From the NCBI GenBank assembly GCA_026770615.1, contig MU631694.1:29764-57843 (forward strand): a DNA stretch of 28,080 nt, given 5' to 3'. The notes under the pieces were generated by a model. The model did not search any database and was not told the origin of the DNA. It saw only the letters and a list, made by a program, of their open reading frames with translations. Source of the stretch: Pavlovales sp. CCMP2436 (Eukaryota; Haptophyta; Pavlovophyceae; Pavlovales). This document shows, piece after piece, positions 15,822-23,884 of this stretch. The position numbers and the translations under genes are program-made. How positions within the stretch are numbered: the first letter of the stretch is position 1; every line of letters starts with the position of its first letter.

Positions 15822-16526
15822 ATGCAGCGGTCGGAGCAGTGGTTCCGGCAGCGGCGCGGCAAGCTCACCGCGTCCAACCTGGGCCAGGCGGTGGGCCTGA
15901 CGCCGTGGGGTAGCCCGCAGGCCCTCGCCGCCCAGCTGCGCAAGGACGTGGAACCGGCCGAGGACGCCGACAAGCCGATGGAGCCCAAGGAGCCGCAGGA
16001 GCCCAAGGAGCCGAATGTGCTGAAGCGCAAGAACCCAGCGCTCGCCTGGGGGACCAACAAGGAGCCGAACGGCGTGCTCGAGTACGTGAGCGCGACGGGC
16101 ACGCACGTCGAGCCCACCGGCTTCTGGGCGCACGCCGACCTCGACTGGCTTGGCGGCTCGCCGGACGGGCTGCTCGGCACCGACGGGCTGCTCGAGATCA
16201 AGTGCCCCTACTCACGCAAGGTCTACCCGGAGCTCCCGCCGTACTACTACCTGCAGATCAACGCGCTCATGGAGATCACGGGCCGCGAGTGGTGCGACCT
16301 CTTCGTCTGGACGCCCGACGCGCTCAAGTGTTGGCGCGTGCGGGCCAACCCGCACGCCTTCGGCTACCTGTACCACCACTACGCCAACTTCTTCGGGTGC
16401 GTCGCGAGCGGCGTGAAGCCGCCGAACCCGGCCAAGGTGCTGCTACCGCTCGTCCACGAGTGGATCGCGGCGGACGCCACGCTCTGCGAGCTCCCGGATC
16501 GCCTGCCGCAACACCAGCTCGAGTGA
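15822..16526 (+). CDS. YqaJ/lambda-type exonuclease
   Basis: 5'-3' exonuclease of the PD-(D/E)xK fold that would resect DNA ends for recombination or genome maturation. An in-frame GTG at 15804 precedes ATG 15822; the ATG is chosen because the family starts close to the conserved RSEQWFRQRRGKLTASN. Numbered from the GTG: RxxxLTAS 18-24, SPDG 119-122 with D121, LEIKCPY 130-136 with E131 and K133, and YYYLQINALMEITG 147-160 with Q151, which together are the complete catalytic set of the YqaJ family. A Lys/Glu/Pro insert (residues 51-72) lies between the N-terminal motif and the core. About 234 aa is normal for viral members. It pairs functionally with the RuvC resolvase at 23240. Confidence 0.9.
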   Translation: MQRSEQWFRQRRGKLTASNLGQAVGLTPWGSPQALAAQLRKDVEPAEDADKPMEPKEPQEPKEPNVLKRKNPALAWGTNKEPNGVLEYVSATGTHVEPTGFWAHADLDWLGGSPDGLLGTDGLLEIKCPYSRKVYPELPPYYYLQINALMEITGREWCDLFVWTPDALKCWRVRANPHAFGYLYHHYANFFGCVASGVKPPNPAKVLLPLVHEWIAADATLCELPDRLPQHQLE

Positions 16527-16604
16527 GCTCTCAGTTTGATCTACATTGATCTCAATTCGCTTTTTTTTTAAAAAAAACTTGAATTTTAAAAAGAGGCGAG
16601 CAGC
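16527..16604. terminator. Convergent-gene spacer with T- and A-runs
   Basis: Between two convergent genes lies a run of nine T directly followed by eight A (about 16561-16577) and another TTTTAAAAA. It could form a short stem and serve both directions as a 3' end signal. Confidence 0.4.
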
Positions 16605-16892
16605 TTAGAGCAAGAGGTAGCCCACGCACGCGGCGAGGATCGGGACGATGACGAAATGGAGCTGCGTCTTGTTCTCGGGCTCGTCGCTGCCCTCCGGGTC
16701 TGGGTGGAACTGCTTGATGCTGCCCTTCTCGGTGAAGAAGACCGCCGGCGTCTTGGTCGCGTAGCAAATGGCCGTTGCGGCCGTAGCGAGGATCGCCGCG
16801 CACTTGGTCGGGGTGCCGCCGCCCATGAAGCCGATGTACTCCTCGATCGTCTGCGGGCTGCGGCGAATGGTGTCGAAGGGCAAGGACTCCAT
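16605..16892 (-). CDS. Small two-helix membrane protein
   Basis: 95 aa from ATG 16892. Hydrophobic helices are at about 30-47 (KCAAILATAATAICYATK) and 79-95 (HFVIVPILAACVGYLLL), the second at the very C-terminus. A polar loop between them is Pro/Glu/Asp-rich. No family recognised. The upstream element TTTTTTTCCGGGCGCGCG (16919-16937, minus strand) precedes it. It is the gene directly after the fibre-like gene on the same strand. Confidence 0.6.
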   Translation of the reverse strand: MESLPFDTIRRSPQTIEEYIGFMGGGTPTKCAAILATAATAICYATKTPAVFFTEKGSIKQFHPDPEGSDEPENKTQLHFVIVPILAACVGYLLL

Positions 16893-16918
16893 GATACCTC
16901 TCGCTCGCCTCTCGCTCG

Positions 16919-16937
16919 CGCGCCCGGAAAAAAAGGA
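16919..16937 (-). promoter_or_regulatory. Shared upstream element before 16892
   Basis: On the minus strand: CTCCTTTTTTTCCGGGCGC, 27 bp before the start, matching the T-run plus CGGGC pattern. Confidence 0.5.
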
Positions 16938-16952
16938 GTGAAGTGCTTGCGA

Positions 16953-19096
16953 TTAGTTGAGCTTCGTGACCACGCCGAGCGAGCCGCTGGCACCCGGCGC
17001 GAAGCGGTAGAGCCCGCTGTTCGCGACCTTGCCGCCCTTCGTCAAGCAAAGATTCACGTCCCAGTTCTGAGCGATACCCGCCGGGCTCACGGGCGTCCCC
17101 TGTGGGTCGGTCAGCACCAGCTTGAACGTGCTGAGCGACGTCGGCTCAGCGCTCACGAGCGACACGGGCCCCCGTTGACTGAAGATCTCCCACTCACCCA
17201 CATTACAGAACGTGTTACCACCTGGAACTATCTTAATGACTGACATACGCCAGAATTGACAGGGGGGGTGTGCGACCGTGACCGGAAAGTCTTCCACACC
17301 AGATGTCATCGTGCGTGTCCAGCTTTGGACGGTATTGTAATAGACGCCGTTGGGTGAGCACTCCAATCTGACTTGGTTCAATAAGGCGCAATTCGTGAGC
17401 GTGAAGGACTTCACGGTCACATTGAAGGGGTACATGAGCTGTATCCATGTAGAACCAGTGGCGGCACCAGTGGTACTGTTAAAAGTAGCACTGGCAGATG
17501 TCCAGCTGCTCGTAGTGTTCTTGTCGAGCGCATTGTAAGGGGAACTCGCATTACTTGAGCTCGTGCTCGCAAACCAGCCCAGACCGAGTGGCCAGAGCGC
17601 GGTGCTCGTGATCTGGTAATTTTGAACGAACTGAGGGGAAGCCTTACACAGCGCGTCCGCGTTCCCCACTGTGAACGGGTTGAAGGCGGCCGTCGCCTGC
17701 ACCTGGAACTCACTCCCTGTGTTGTCTGTCTGCACGAGCCACGAGTCGCTCGCCGCAGTGCAGCCAGTGATCGCAATGCTGCTCGCAGGCGGCTTCATTA
17801 GTACGCCGTTCAGGTAGGTGAGCGCTGGCAGGAATGCTGCCCCGCGTACGAGCAGGTCGCCCATCATCTCGACATTGCCGATGAACGTGGAGGCCCCGCG
17901 CATGAGCATTGTGCCCATCGAATCGGCGGGGCCCATGATCGTGGTAGGCCCGGAGAACTGGGCGCCCACAAACGTAGCGGCCCCGCGCCCCGCGCACGAC
18001 CAGAGCGCCAGTGACCTGCATTCCCGCGTCGAACGTGGCGTCCCCTTGTACAAACAGGGTGTCCTTCATCTCGGTCCTGCCACTGAACAGCACCTCCGTG
18101 CCAAACGTAGCGGCCCCGCGCACGACCAGGTCGCCGCCCATCTCGGCCTTGCCACCGAGCAGCACGTTTGGCGCGAGCCTAGACGCGTGCTCCGACGCGA
18201 ACACGAGCATGGGCGTGAGGCGGGCCCCACTCTTGCTCGTGGTGCGCACGCGGAGCTGGTTGAACATGCACGGGCGCATGTTCGTCGTGTTCGAACCCCT
18301 CGTGCTGGCGGGGACCGCACCCAACCGGCAGGGCACTCCGACCTTGCCGGGCGCGTACAGCTGCGTCAGTGGCCAGTTCTGGCGTTGCCCGGGCTGGGTG
18401 AATACTAACCGCTGCGCGAGCACGAGCCCCACGTAGCACACGGGTTCGAGGGCCTCGAGGACGACCGTGATCATAGCACCCTTGGGCGTGCCGAGCGGAA
18501 TTGTCCACTGTGTCGTCTCGGTACGGGTAGGCAGTGGGGCTCACGGGCCCAAACGCTTGTAGGATGACGTACGCATAAGCCGGTACGAGGCTCTGGTTAG
18601 CCGTGTCGTAGCCCATGCAGACGGCGTAGGCGCGTTGGATGGTAGCCGTGGGCGTGGCGGGGATGTTCGGGTCGCCAATCGTCACGACGCACCCCTTCAT
18701 GCCGAAGGTGTAGTCGAACTGCACGGCGAGGCCGCCCAGTGACATGCTCGATAACAGGCCCGTGCTGTCCTGTAGGAAGCACGTGGCAGAGTCGTAGTTC
18801 ACCGGGTTGAGGGGGTAGCTTAGGACGGGGATGGTGTATGTGCCGGTGGAGACGGCGTCGCTCGAGCCGTCGGGCGTCGCGCGGTTCGTGAGCGTCGCGT
18901 GATTGAAGTATGCAACTGCCTCGGTGCCGTCGGCCGTCGCGTTCGTCGTGCAGGCGTTGTTCGAGAGCACCGCCTTGGAGCGCACCACGAGGTTGGTCAC
19001 GTCGGCACTATCGATGACCCTCACGGCGTGGAGCTCCGCCTCCTGTGCGTACGCATTGGCGAATTTGCGCGCGTAGGGCCGTAGCACCGTGTACAT
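16953..19096 (-). CDS. Fibre-like virion protein with beta-repeat stalk and discoidin-like domain, frameshifted twice
   Basis: Three overlapping frames together read as one protein of about 700 aa starting at ATG 19096. The N-terminal part (19096 to about 18530) is beta-rich (VVRSKAVLSNNACTTNATAD; LAVQFDYTFGMKGCVVTIGD). The second part (about 18525 to 18000) and the start of the third hold five or so repeats of the type GDLVVRGAATFGTEVLFSG, TLFVQGDATFDAGMQVTG, TMLMRGASTFIGNVEMMG, as in a beta-solenoid shaft. The C-terminal part contains a discoidin/F5-8C-like domain: SPYNALDKNTTSSWTS, GSTWIQLMYPFNVTVKSFTL, VRLECSPNGVYYNTVQSW. Discoidin-like domains bind glycans, so a host-attachment role is inferred. 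The second shift is caused by a tandem CCCCGCG duplication (17981-17994); the first lies near 18519-18530. The neighbouring stalk repeat at 18114 has a single CCCCGCG. Confidence 0.72.
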
Positions 19097-19144
19097 TCTC
19101 TGCCGGCGCGTCCGAAAATTTCAAACTTTCGAGCGAGTTGGGAA
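19097..19144. promoter_or_regulatory. Divergent promoter region
   Basis: 48 bp between divergent starts at 19096 and 19145. It carries AAATTTTCGGACGCGCCGG on the minus strand (19103-19121) and CAAACTTTCGAGCGAG on the plus strand (19122-19137), one copy of the shared element for each gene. Confidence 0.6.
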
Positions 19145-20353
19145 ATGGTGTCATCCGACCTGTTGATCCTGGGCGCCGCCGCACTCACCCTTGCATTCAT
19201 GCTGCTCACGCCGCCACCCGCATCATCGTCTACAGGCGCGTCACCCGACGCCGCTGCTTCTCTGCCGAGCACTACCGACGACCTCGCGCTGGTGAGCAAC
19301 GGCGCAACGCCGCAGCAGCCGCCACCGCCGCCTACACCCGACCCGCCCTCACTCGGCAAGAAGATCGGCTTCGTGATGCAGGACGTGGTGCCCTACATCG
19401 CCGGCTCGATGGGCACGGAAATCACGCTTGCGCTTGCTCTCAATGTGAGCGGCTATGGCCCTATCGACTCCCTCGGCAAAAATCTCGGCAACATCGGCAT
19501 GGTGGGCGACCTGAGCGAGGCCGCCAACGCGCAGCTCTGGGGCCAGACTGAGGCGCTCCTCAAGCAGCAGGGGCAGCAAGCCGAGCTCGAGAAGTACGTG
19601 GCGCGACAGACCGAGCTCGCGCGCGTCACGGCCAAGGTGGACGACCCGCTGCGCAACGCGGTCGCCGACCTCAAAGTGGGCTCGGCCGAGCGCGCACTGG
19701 CCAGTGGCGTGCTCGACTCCATCGGCTCGATGACGACCGCGCCCATGCAGATCGCCGCCGTCCTCGACACCTCCTTCACCGCCCAGCAGACGCGCATCGC
19801 CGAGATACGCAAGACGCAGGGCAAGGACGCGGCGAACGCCTCGCAGCTGCTCACACCGCTCAACATGGCCGGTGACGTCATCGTGAACGGCCTGGGCGGC
19901 AAGCTCGCCGACATGATCGCGAAGACGCCCGGGGAGCGCAAAAAGGCCGACGAAATCCTGCATCTACTGAACCCGGCGAACCTGAAAGACCTCGTCGCCA
20001 ATGTGAAGGCCCTGTTGCCGCCGCCAAAGCCACCCGTGAAGGCCAAGGTGTGCACGTGCCCGGGCGGCACCTCGGACGCGGGCTTGCAGTGCCGGCGCAA
20101 CGTTACGCGCGCGCGAGAGAGGGGCACGTGCAAGACGTACAACGGCAACGAGGAGAAGGCACGCAACGGGCTCTTCGCGCTATGCCCCAAGGGCTGGATC
20201 CCGCTCGGCGTGGGCGGCAGGGACCTCTACCGCTGCCGCAACACGGCCCAGCCCTCGTGCAAGGAGTACAACACGCGCGGCGGCCCGTGCCCCGGCTACA
20301 CGATGCTGAACGACACCACCTGCTGGCGCCTGGAGAATAAGATCTGCGCGTAA
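19145..20353 (+). CDS. Membrane-anchored protein with Cys-rich C-terminal domain
   Basis: 402 aa from ATG 19145. A signal-anchor helix is at residues 6-22 (LLILGAAALTLAFMLLT), followed by a Ser/Thr/Pro linker (23-70) and a helical middle (about 75-300: ALLKQQGQQAELEKYVARQT, and a NMAGDVIVNGLGGKLADMIA segment). The final 100 residues hold ten cysteines (KVCTCPGG, GTCKTYNG, ALCPKGW, YRCRN, GPCPGYT, ENKICA), suggesting a disulfide-rich extracellular or lumenal domain. No family recognised. A virion envelope or inner-membrane protein is the simplest reading. It is followed after 26 bp by the penton-like gene. Confidence 0.6.
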   Translation: MVSSDLLILGAAALTLAFMLLTPPPASSSTGASPDAAASLPSTTDDLALVSNGATPQQPPPPPTPDPPSLGKKIGFVMQDVVPYIAGSMGTEITLALALNVSGYGPIDSLGKNLGNIGMVGDLSEAANAQLWGQTEALLKQQGQQAELEKYVARQTELARVTAKVDDPLRNAVADLKVGSAERALASGVLDSIGSMTTAPMQIAAVLDTSFTAQQTRIAEIRKTQGKDAANASQLLTPLNMAGDVIVNGLGGKLADMIAKTPGERKKADEILHLLNPANLKDLVANVKALLPPPKPPVKAKVCTCPGGTSDAGLQCRRNVTRARERGTCKTYNGNEEKARNGLFALCPKGWIPLGVGGRDLYRCRNTAQPSCKEYNTRGGPCPGYTMLNDTTCWRLENKICA

Positions 20354-20379
20354 ATTCTGACGCCGCACGTATCAGCGCG

Positions 20380-21162
20380 ATGTGCGACGCCGGGACGGAC
20401 GGCGAGCAGGTGCACAACCTGTTCATCACGGACGTGGACTACGAAGCGGAGGAGACGAAATGCGGGCGCGTAATGACCGGGACCCGCCTCGAGCCCGTCG
20501 CGACGAGTGTCATCACCCTGTGGGACGACCAGGGTGTGTCCGCCGGCGACAACCTACTCTTTGCCGACGTGAAGCTCGCTTCGGTGGTGCACTTCGTCTC
20601 CACCATCGCTAATACCGTTACCGACTACCAGTTCGTCCGAGAGGTGCTCACCGCGAACGGCGTGTTCAGCATCCGGATCGATGCCCCCCTACTCTTGAGC
20701 CACTCGGATCAGTTCCGCCTGCAGCTGGTGCGGGAGTGGCTGCCAAAGCCGCTCGCGCTCCTGGGCCGCTTCAAGATGATCACCTCCTGTGAAATCCGCG
20801 CCTACGCCTTCTGTGGGCTGTCCTCGGGCAACCTGTACGAGGGGGTCACCGGGGAGCCCCAGCAAGATTTCATCGGCCTCGAGATCGCCGAGATCCCGGG
20901 CAGCATCCAGTCCACTAATCGTAACATGGAGCGGCTGCTGGCCGTGCTCCCGACGCACATGCCCGGAGGCTACCACCCCTCCTCGTGGAACGACTCGCGC
21001 GACGCGATGATCTTCCTGCCGGAGGGCTTCGCCAAGACGCGGTTCAGCTCGCCGCTCCCGCCGATCAGCACCATCACGCCAAGGCTCGTCGACCGCAGGG
21101 GCGCGACGATCAAGGCGACGCGCTTCCACCTCTGGATCTGGCTGCACGCAGTCAAGTTCTAA
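20380..21162 (+). CDS. Possible penton or minor capsid protein (single jelly-roll-like)
   Basis: 260 aa from ATG 20380. No catalytic motif. The composition is beta-rich throughout (ATSVITLWDDQGVSAGDNLL; VFSIRIDAPLLLSHSDQFRL). The C-terminus (PISTITPRLVDRRGATIKAT followed by RFHLWIWLHAVKF) resembles the final strands of jelly-roll virion proteins, in which a PLxxLTxRLxDxxG segment precedes a last hydrophobic strand. This similarity is visual only. Its position right after an anchored virion-like protein and the absence of another penton candidate support the idea. A fibre-associated protein is an alternative. Confidence 0.5.
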   Translation: MCDAGTDGEQVHNLFITDVDYEAEETKCGRVMTGTRLEPVATSVITLWDDQGVSAGDNLLFADVKLASVVHFVSTIANTVTDYQFVREVLTANGVFSIRIDAPLLLSHSDQFRLQLVREWLPKPLALLGRFKMITSCEIRAYAFCGLSSGNLYEGVTGEPQQDFIGLEIAEIPGSIQSTNRNMERLLAVLPTHMPGGYHPSSWNDSRDAMIFLPEGFAKTRFSSPLPPISTITPRLVDRRGATIKATRFHLWIWLHAVKF

Positions 21163-21209
21163 GTGCTAGCTCTAAAAAAAAAAAAAAAAAAATCGGGCGC
21201 GCGCGCAAG
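21163..21209. promoter_or_regulatory. Poly-A run and shared element
   Basis: A run of about 19 A (21174-21192) after the stop at 21162, directly joined to AAAATCGGGCGCGCGCG, then the ATG at 21210. It can act as both 3' end and promoter. Confidence 0.45.
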
Positions 21210-21389
21210 ATGAACGTGACCACGCGCCCCAAGGACCGCGGCGAGGCGCACAAGGCCGCGGTACAGGCAGTTCTCAACAAGCTCAGCGTCGCGGACGTAC
21301 CTGGTATGCACACCTACGAGCCGACGACGAACGACTTCGAGCGGGCCAAGACCGTCGTCAAGGCGCCTTACTACAATGGCGGCATGTGA
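21210..21389 (+). CDS. Short unknown protein (59 aa)
   Basis: From ATG 21210 to TGA at 21387. The reading is protein-like and hydrophilic (KDRGEAHKAAVQAVLNKLSV, then MHTYEPTTNDFERAKTVVK). The same frame is open upstream, but that part is antisense-like to the penton-like gene. A good copy of the shared element precedes the ATG, which supports it. It stops 3 bp before the 3' end of the convergent gene at 21393. Function unknown. Confidence 0.5.
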   Translation: MNVTTRPKDRGEAHKAAVQAVLNKLSVADVPGMHTYEPTTNDFERAKTVVKAPYYNGGM

Positions 21390-21392
21390 GCA

Positions 21393-21752
21393 CTACGAGC
21401 CGTCGTCGTCGTCGTCAATGGTGTCAATACTACAGCCGACGTCCATTGAGTCCGCAATGATTTCGATCACGATGAGCTCAACACATAGCTTCCGCTTGTA
21501 ATGCGAGCGGTACGCACGCTGGATGGTGCTCGCCGCACGGGTGAGCACCGCGTTCTCCGGGGAGTCGCGCTTCCCACTTAAGACGTTGCGCACGAGCCCG
21601 AGTGGGCACCAGCTACTCACGGCGACGTAGTCTCGGTGCCGTCGACGCGCGTAATAGGTTCTCACGAGCTTTAAGAAGGCGGACACTATGCTCGTGAGGC
21701 CCGCGATGCCGCCGATGACCGCGAGGATCTCACCCTCACTAATGTGTATCAT
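21393..21752 (-). CDS. Membrane protein with an IQ-type calmodulin-binding motif
   Basis: 119 aa from ATG 21752; the upstream TTG start at 21797 is less likely. One transmembrane helix is at about residues 9-30 (ILAVIGGIAGLTSIVSAFLKLV), followed by a basic segment (RTYYARRRHRDY). Residues 77-88 read IQRAYRSHYKRK, which fits the IQ consensus (I77, Q78, R82, R87). A hydrophobic stretch at 90-100 and an acidic tail (DDDDD) follow. IQ motifs bind calmodulin-like EF-hand proteins in eukaryotes, so an interaction with host calmodulin is possible. The promoter-like GATTTTTCGGGTGC (minus strand, 21763-21778) lies 11 bp upstream. Confidence 0.6.
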   Translation of the reverse strand: MIHISEGEILAVIGGIAGLTSIVSAFLKLVRTYYARRRHRDYVAVSSWCPLGLVRNVLSGKRDSPENAVLTRAASTIQRAYRSHYKRKLCVELIVIEIIADSMDVGCSIDTIDDDDDGS

Positions 21753-21762
21753 CGATGTCAAA

Positions 21763-21778
21763 GCACCCGAAAAATCTA
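21763..21778 (-). promoter_or_regulatory. Shared upstream element before 21752
   Basis: Minus strand AGATTTTTCGGGTGCT, about 11 bp before the chosen ATG. It helps favour ATG 21752 over the TTG at 21797, which would lie upstream of the element. Confidence 0.5.
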
Positions 21779-21826
21779 ATTTTAGTCTAATTATCAAAGC
21801 CGTTAATTCGCATTACGGAGCTCTTT

Positions 21827-21841
21827 AATTTTCGCAATCGG
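21827..21841 (+). promoter_or_regulatory. Shared upstream element before 21869
   Basis: AATTTTCGCAATCGG, 27 bp before the ATG. Confidence 0.4.
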
Positions 21842-21868
21842 TCAATGCCGGCAATCTAGCTGTAAGAA

Positions 21869-22246
21869 ATGTCCATCGCCTCCGCCGCGACGTACACCGT
21901 GACGCAGAGCGCGGGCGGCATCGTCATCGGCGCGCTCATCAATCAGGCGATCCCCGCCCTCGCCGACCTCGAGCCCATCGAGCAGACGATCGCGCTCGTG
22001 GCGCTGCAGGCTGTCCTCAACGGCGGGTCGATCGCCGCGGGCATGTACCTCTTCAACCGCACCCAGAACGACCCGACCGGCGGGCTCATGTTCATCTGGG
22101 CGCTCATCGTCACGCAGCCGGGCCTGACCGATCGGATGCGGCTGCTTGCGTCCGAGCTTGGAGTGCACGTGCGACAGTATGCACCGACCGCGGCCGCTTC
22201 GGTCCTGAGCAGCGCCCTGCTTCGTTATCCCGCCGAATCGTGCTGA
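21869..22246 (+). CDS. Small multi-helix membrane protein
   Basis: 125 aa from ATG 21869. Three hydrophobic stretches: about 14-31 (SAGGIVIGALINQAIPAL), 41-62 (IALVALQAVLNGGSIAAGMY, then LF) and 71-84 (GGLMFIWALIVTQP). No family recognised. It converges with the minus-strand paralogue pair. A virion inner-membrane protein is possible. Confidence 0.55.
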   Translation: MSIASAATYTVTQSAGGIVIGALINQAIPALADLEPIEQTIALVALQAVLNGGSIAAGMYLFNRTQNDPTGGLMFIWALIVTQPGLTDRMRLLASELGVHVRQYAPTAAASVLSSALLRYPAESC

Positions 22247-22307
22247 GCACGGCCTGGTCGGCGCGCACCGACGTCATCTCGCGCAGTAGGCGCCGGTCGC
22301 TTTTTAG

Positions 22308-22607
22308 TCACGCACTGGGACTTTTGGACATGAGCATCGGGTGCAGGTATTCGGCGCCCACGTAATAGAGGACGCCGAGGCCGGCCGCCGCGAGCATCGG
22401 TGAGTTAATGCCGGTGGCTTGCTCGACAAAGGCGTTGAACGTCCGCACGGGGCCTGGGTACATGTAAGCGGCCGCGAGCACTATGCCGCCGCCGAACATG
22501 GCGACTTGCTGCCTTTGAGCGGCATCGTAGGCGGGCAGCGCGATGCGCATGTGCTCGACGTTGAAGCCGAGGGTGATGGCAGCAGCTGCGACCGTGGCCA
22601 TATTCAT
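22308..22607 (-). CDS. Small membrane protein, paralogue of 22670-22981
   Basis: 99 aa from ATG 22607; an ATG two codons later (22601) aligns with the start of its paralogue. Hydrophobic segments lie near 3-14, 33-50 (QVAMFGGGIVLAAAYMYPG) and 67-85. It is clearly homologous to the next gene upstream: ATGINSPMLAAAGLGVLYYV here against VTGINSSLLSAAGLGALFYV there, with the same order MATVA, then Y-P-G, then TGINS. Function unknown. The pair is a tandem duplication on the minus strand. Confidence 0.65.
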   Translation of the reverse strand: MNMATVAAAAITLGFNVEHMRIALPAYDAAQRQQVAMFGGGIVLAAAYMYPGPVRTFNAFVEQATGINSPMLAAAGLGVLYYVGAEYLHPMLMSKSPSA

Positions 22608-22669
22608 ATCTCAATGGAGCAAAGAAGCCGTTCGAATATTTAGTGGCACGAACACGTCTTGTGCGCGGT

Positions 22670-22981
22670 TCATTTGACGGGCGCCGTGGTGTGCGGCATG
22701 AGCGCGTCCTGCACGTAGAAGGCGCCCACGTAGAAGAGCGCGCCGAGCCCGGCCGCCGAGAGGAGCGACGAGTTGATGCCGGTGACCTGCGCGACGAGCG
22801 CGGTGTAGGGGTACACGCGCCCCGGGTAGAGGATTGCGGCCGCTGCGATCGCCGCGGCGCCAAACTGCGCGACGTGCGCCTTGCCCAAGGAGCCGCCGAG
22901 CATCATGCCGGGTGGGAGGCTCGGCCGCGTGTAGTCGGCTACTAAGCCGAGAGCGACTGCGGAGATGGCGACGGTTGCCAT
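22670..22981 (-). CDS. Small membrane protein, paralogue of 22308-22607
   Basis: 103 aa from ATG 22981. The frame is open further upstream to 23155, but that part is arginine-rich and unlike the paralogue, which starts at the equivalent MATVA. Hydrophobic segments are at about 3-15, 35-52 (VAQFGAAAIAAAAILYPG) and 69-88 (TGINSSLLSAAGLGALFYVG). Upstream on the minus strand is GATTTTTTCTTGGCGGC, a variant of the shared element. Function unknown. Confidence 0.65.
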   Translation of the reverse strand: MATVAISAVALGLVADYTRPSLPPGMMLGGSLGKAHVAQFGAAAIAAAAILYPGRVYPYTALVAQVTGINSSLLSAAGLGALFYVGAFYVQDALMPHTTAPVK

Positions 22982-23048
22982 GGCTTGTTGGGTGCTTGTT
23001 GCATGCCGCCAAGAAAAAATCTTTAAAAATTCGTGTGCGCCGATCGCA

Positions 23049-23174
23049 ATGAGGACGCGCGCGGGCAACTCGGCCGCGCACCCGATCGACCTCGACCTAC
23101 GGCGCAGCGAGCGGCTGCTAGCTCGTGTTGTACGCGAGCGTGCAAAAGACGTCAAAGTCGAGGCGCGTGAGTAG
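23049..23174 (+). CDS. Possible short basic protein (41 aa)
   Basis: From ATG 23049 to TAG. Reads RTRAGNSAAHPIDLDLRRSE and then a charged, helical RLLARVVRERAKDVKVEARE. The only positive support is a good copy of the shared element just upstream (AAAAATTCGTGTGCGCCG at 23025-23042) and an ATG at the expected distance. Its 3' end overlaps the convergent ORF at 23118. It may be spurious. Confidence 0.3.
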   Translation: MRTRAGNSAAHPIDLDLRRSERLLARVVRERAKDVKVEARE

Positions 23175-23363
23175 GCCCGAGCGTAGGCCCGCGTGCTTAC
23201 AGTCGCCCCAGAGCACGAGCAGGTCGGAGTAGTACAGCGTCACGAAGTCGTGTTGGCTGGCCCAGGGGCCTCGTCGCTTGCCTCGCACGGCTGGGTAGGG
23301 TCGCTCCTCAATGGCTGCTCGCTCGTCGGCTGCGTCGTGGTCGCTCTCGGCGGCGGACGGCAT
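23118..23363 (-). CDS. Small unknown protein overlapping the RuvC 3' end
   Basis: 81 aa from ATG 23363. The C-terminal half looks globular (SQHDFVTLYYSDLLVLWGDC, then RLDFDVFCTLAYNTS). It overlaps the last 124 bp of the RuvC gene in another frame. Inside RuvC, about 25 bp before this ATG, the minus strand reads CTTTTTCGGTAGCCGAG, resembling the shared promoter element. The alternative is that it is the true, frameshifted C-terminus of RuvC, since the in-frame RuvC tail after HFFGSR is Pro/Thr/Ser-rich and unlike the family. Confidence 0.4.
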   Translation of the reverse strand: MPSAAESDHDAADERAAIEERPYPAVRGKRRGPWASQHDFVTLYYSDLLVLWGDCKHAGLRSGLLTRLDFDVFCTLAYNTS

Positions 23364-23857
23364 GCTGCTCCACAGACTCGGCTACCGAAAAAGTGCGCGA
23401 GTAGGTAGCTGTCCGCCAGGTCGTCGCGCTTGCGGCTCGCCTCGAAGCGCGCGCGCCAAGGGTCGTCGAGGGCCTCGAGGCGCTTCGAGACGAACTCCAC
23501 TGCGGCCAACTTGTTCAGGCGGTAATCGCCGCGGCTCAGCGCAAAGGCCGCCTTGACCGTGCGCGCGTGCACCACTGTGCACCGGCCGAGGTAGCTCAGG
23601 TGGAGCAAGGCCTCGATGATCCGCATGTTGGCACGGAGCTGCTTCTCGATGACCACCTGGTCCGCGCGCGCAAAGAGCGCCTCGTGCTTGTCGGTGAATG
23701 CGCGCACGAGGCGCACATTGCTCGCCGGCTCGTACTTGGCGTCCAGGCAGAGCAGCTCGTTGGCCCAGTCCACGATTTGGCCGTGGTTGAGGTCGTTGAA
23801 CTCGATCGCGCAGTAGGAGATGTTGCGAATGCCCACGTCGATCGCGACGACGAGCAT
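23240..23857 (-). CDS. RuvC-like Holliday junction resolvase (poxvirus A22/Cce1 type)
   Basis: Cleaves four-way DNA junctions, needed to resolve recombined or concatemeric genomes before packaging. 205 aa from ATG 23857 (a GTG two codons upstream was not chosen because the family motif is close to the start). Motifs: VVAIDVGIRNISY with D7; QVVIEKQLRANMRIIEALL with E71; HARTVK and an RLNKLAAVEFV helix; and RKRDDLADSYLLAHFF with D145/D146 and D149, giving the complete RuvC acidic set. The final 45 residues are low-complexity and may reflect a shifted tail. A promoter-like AACTTTTTCGCGGCCGCCG lies just upstream. It complements YqaJ nuclease and HUH endonuclease in a host-polymerase-dependent replication scheme. 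Confidence 0.88.
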   Translation of the reverse strand: MLVVAIDVGIRNISYCAIEFNDLNHGQIVDWANELLCLDAKYEPASNVRLVRAFTDKHEALFARADQVVIEKQLRANMRIIEALLHLSYLGRCTVVHARTVKAAFALSRGDYRLNKLAAVEFVSKRLEALDDPWRARFEASRKRDDLADSYLLAHFFGSRVCGAACRPPPRATTTQPTSEQPLRSDPTQPCEASDEAPGPANTTS

Positions 23858-23884
23858 AGCCACTACACGGCGGCCGCGAAAAAG

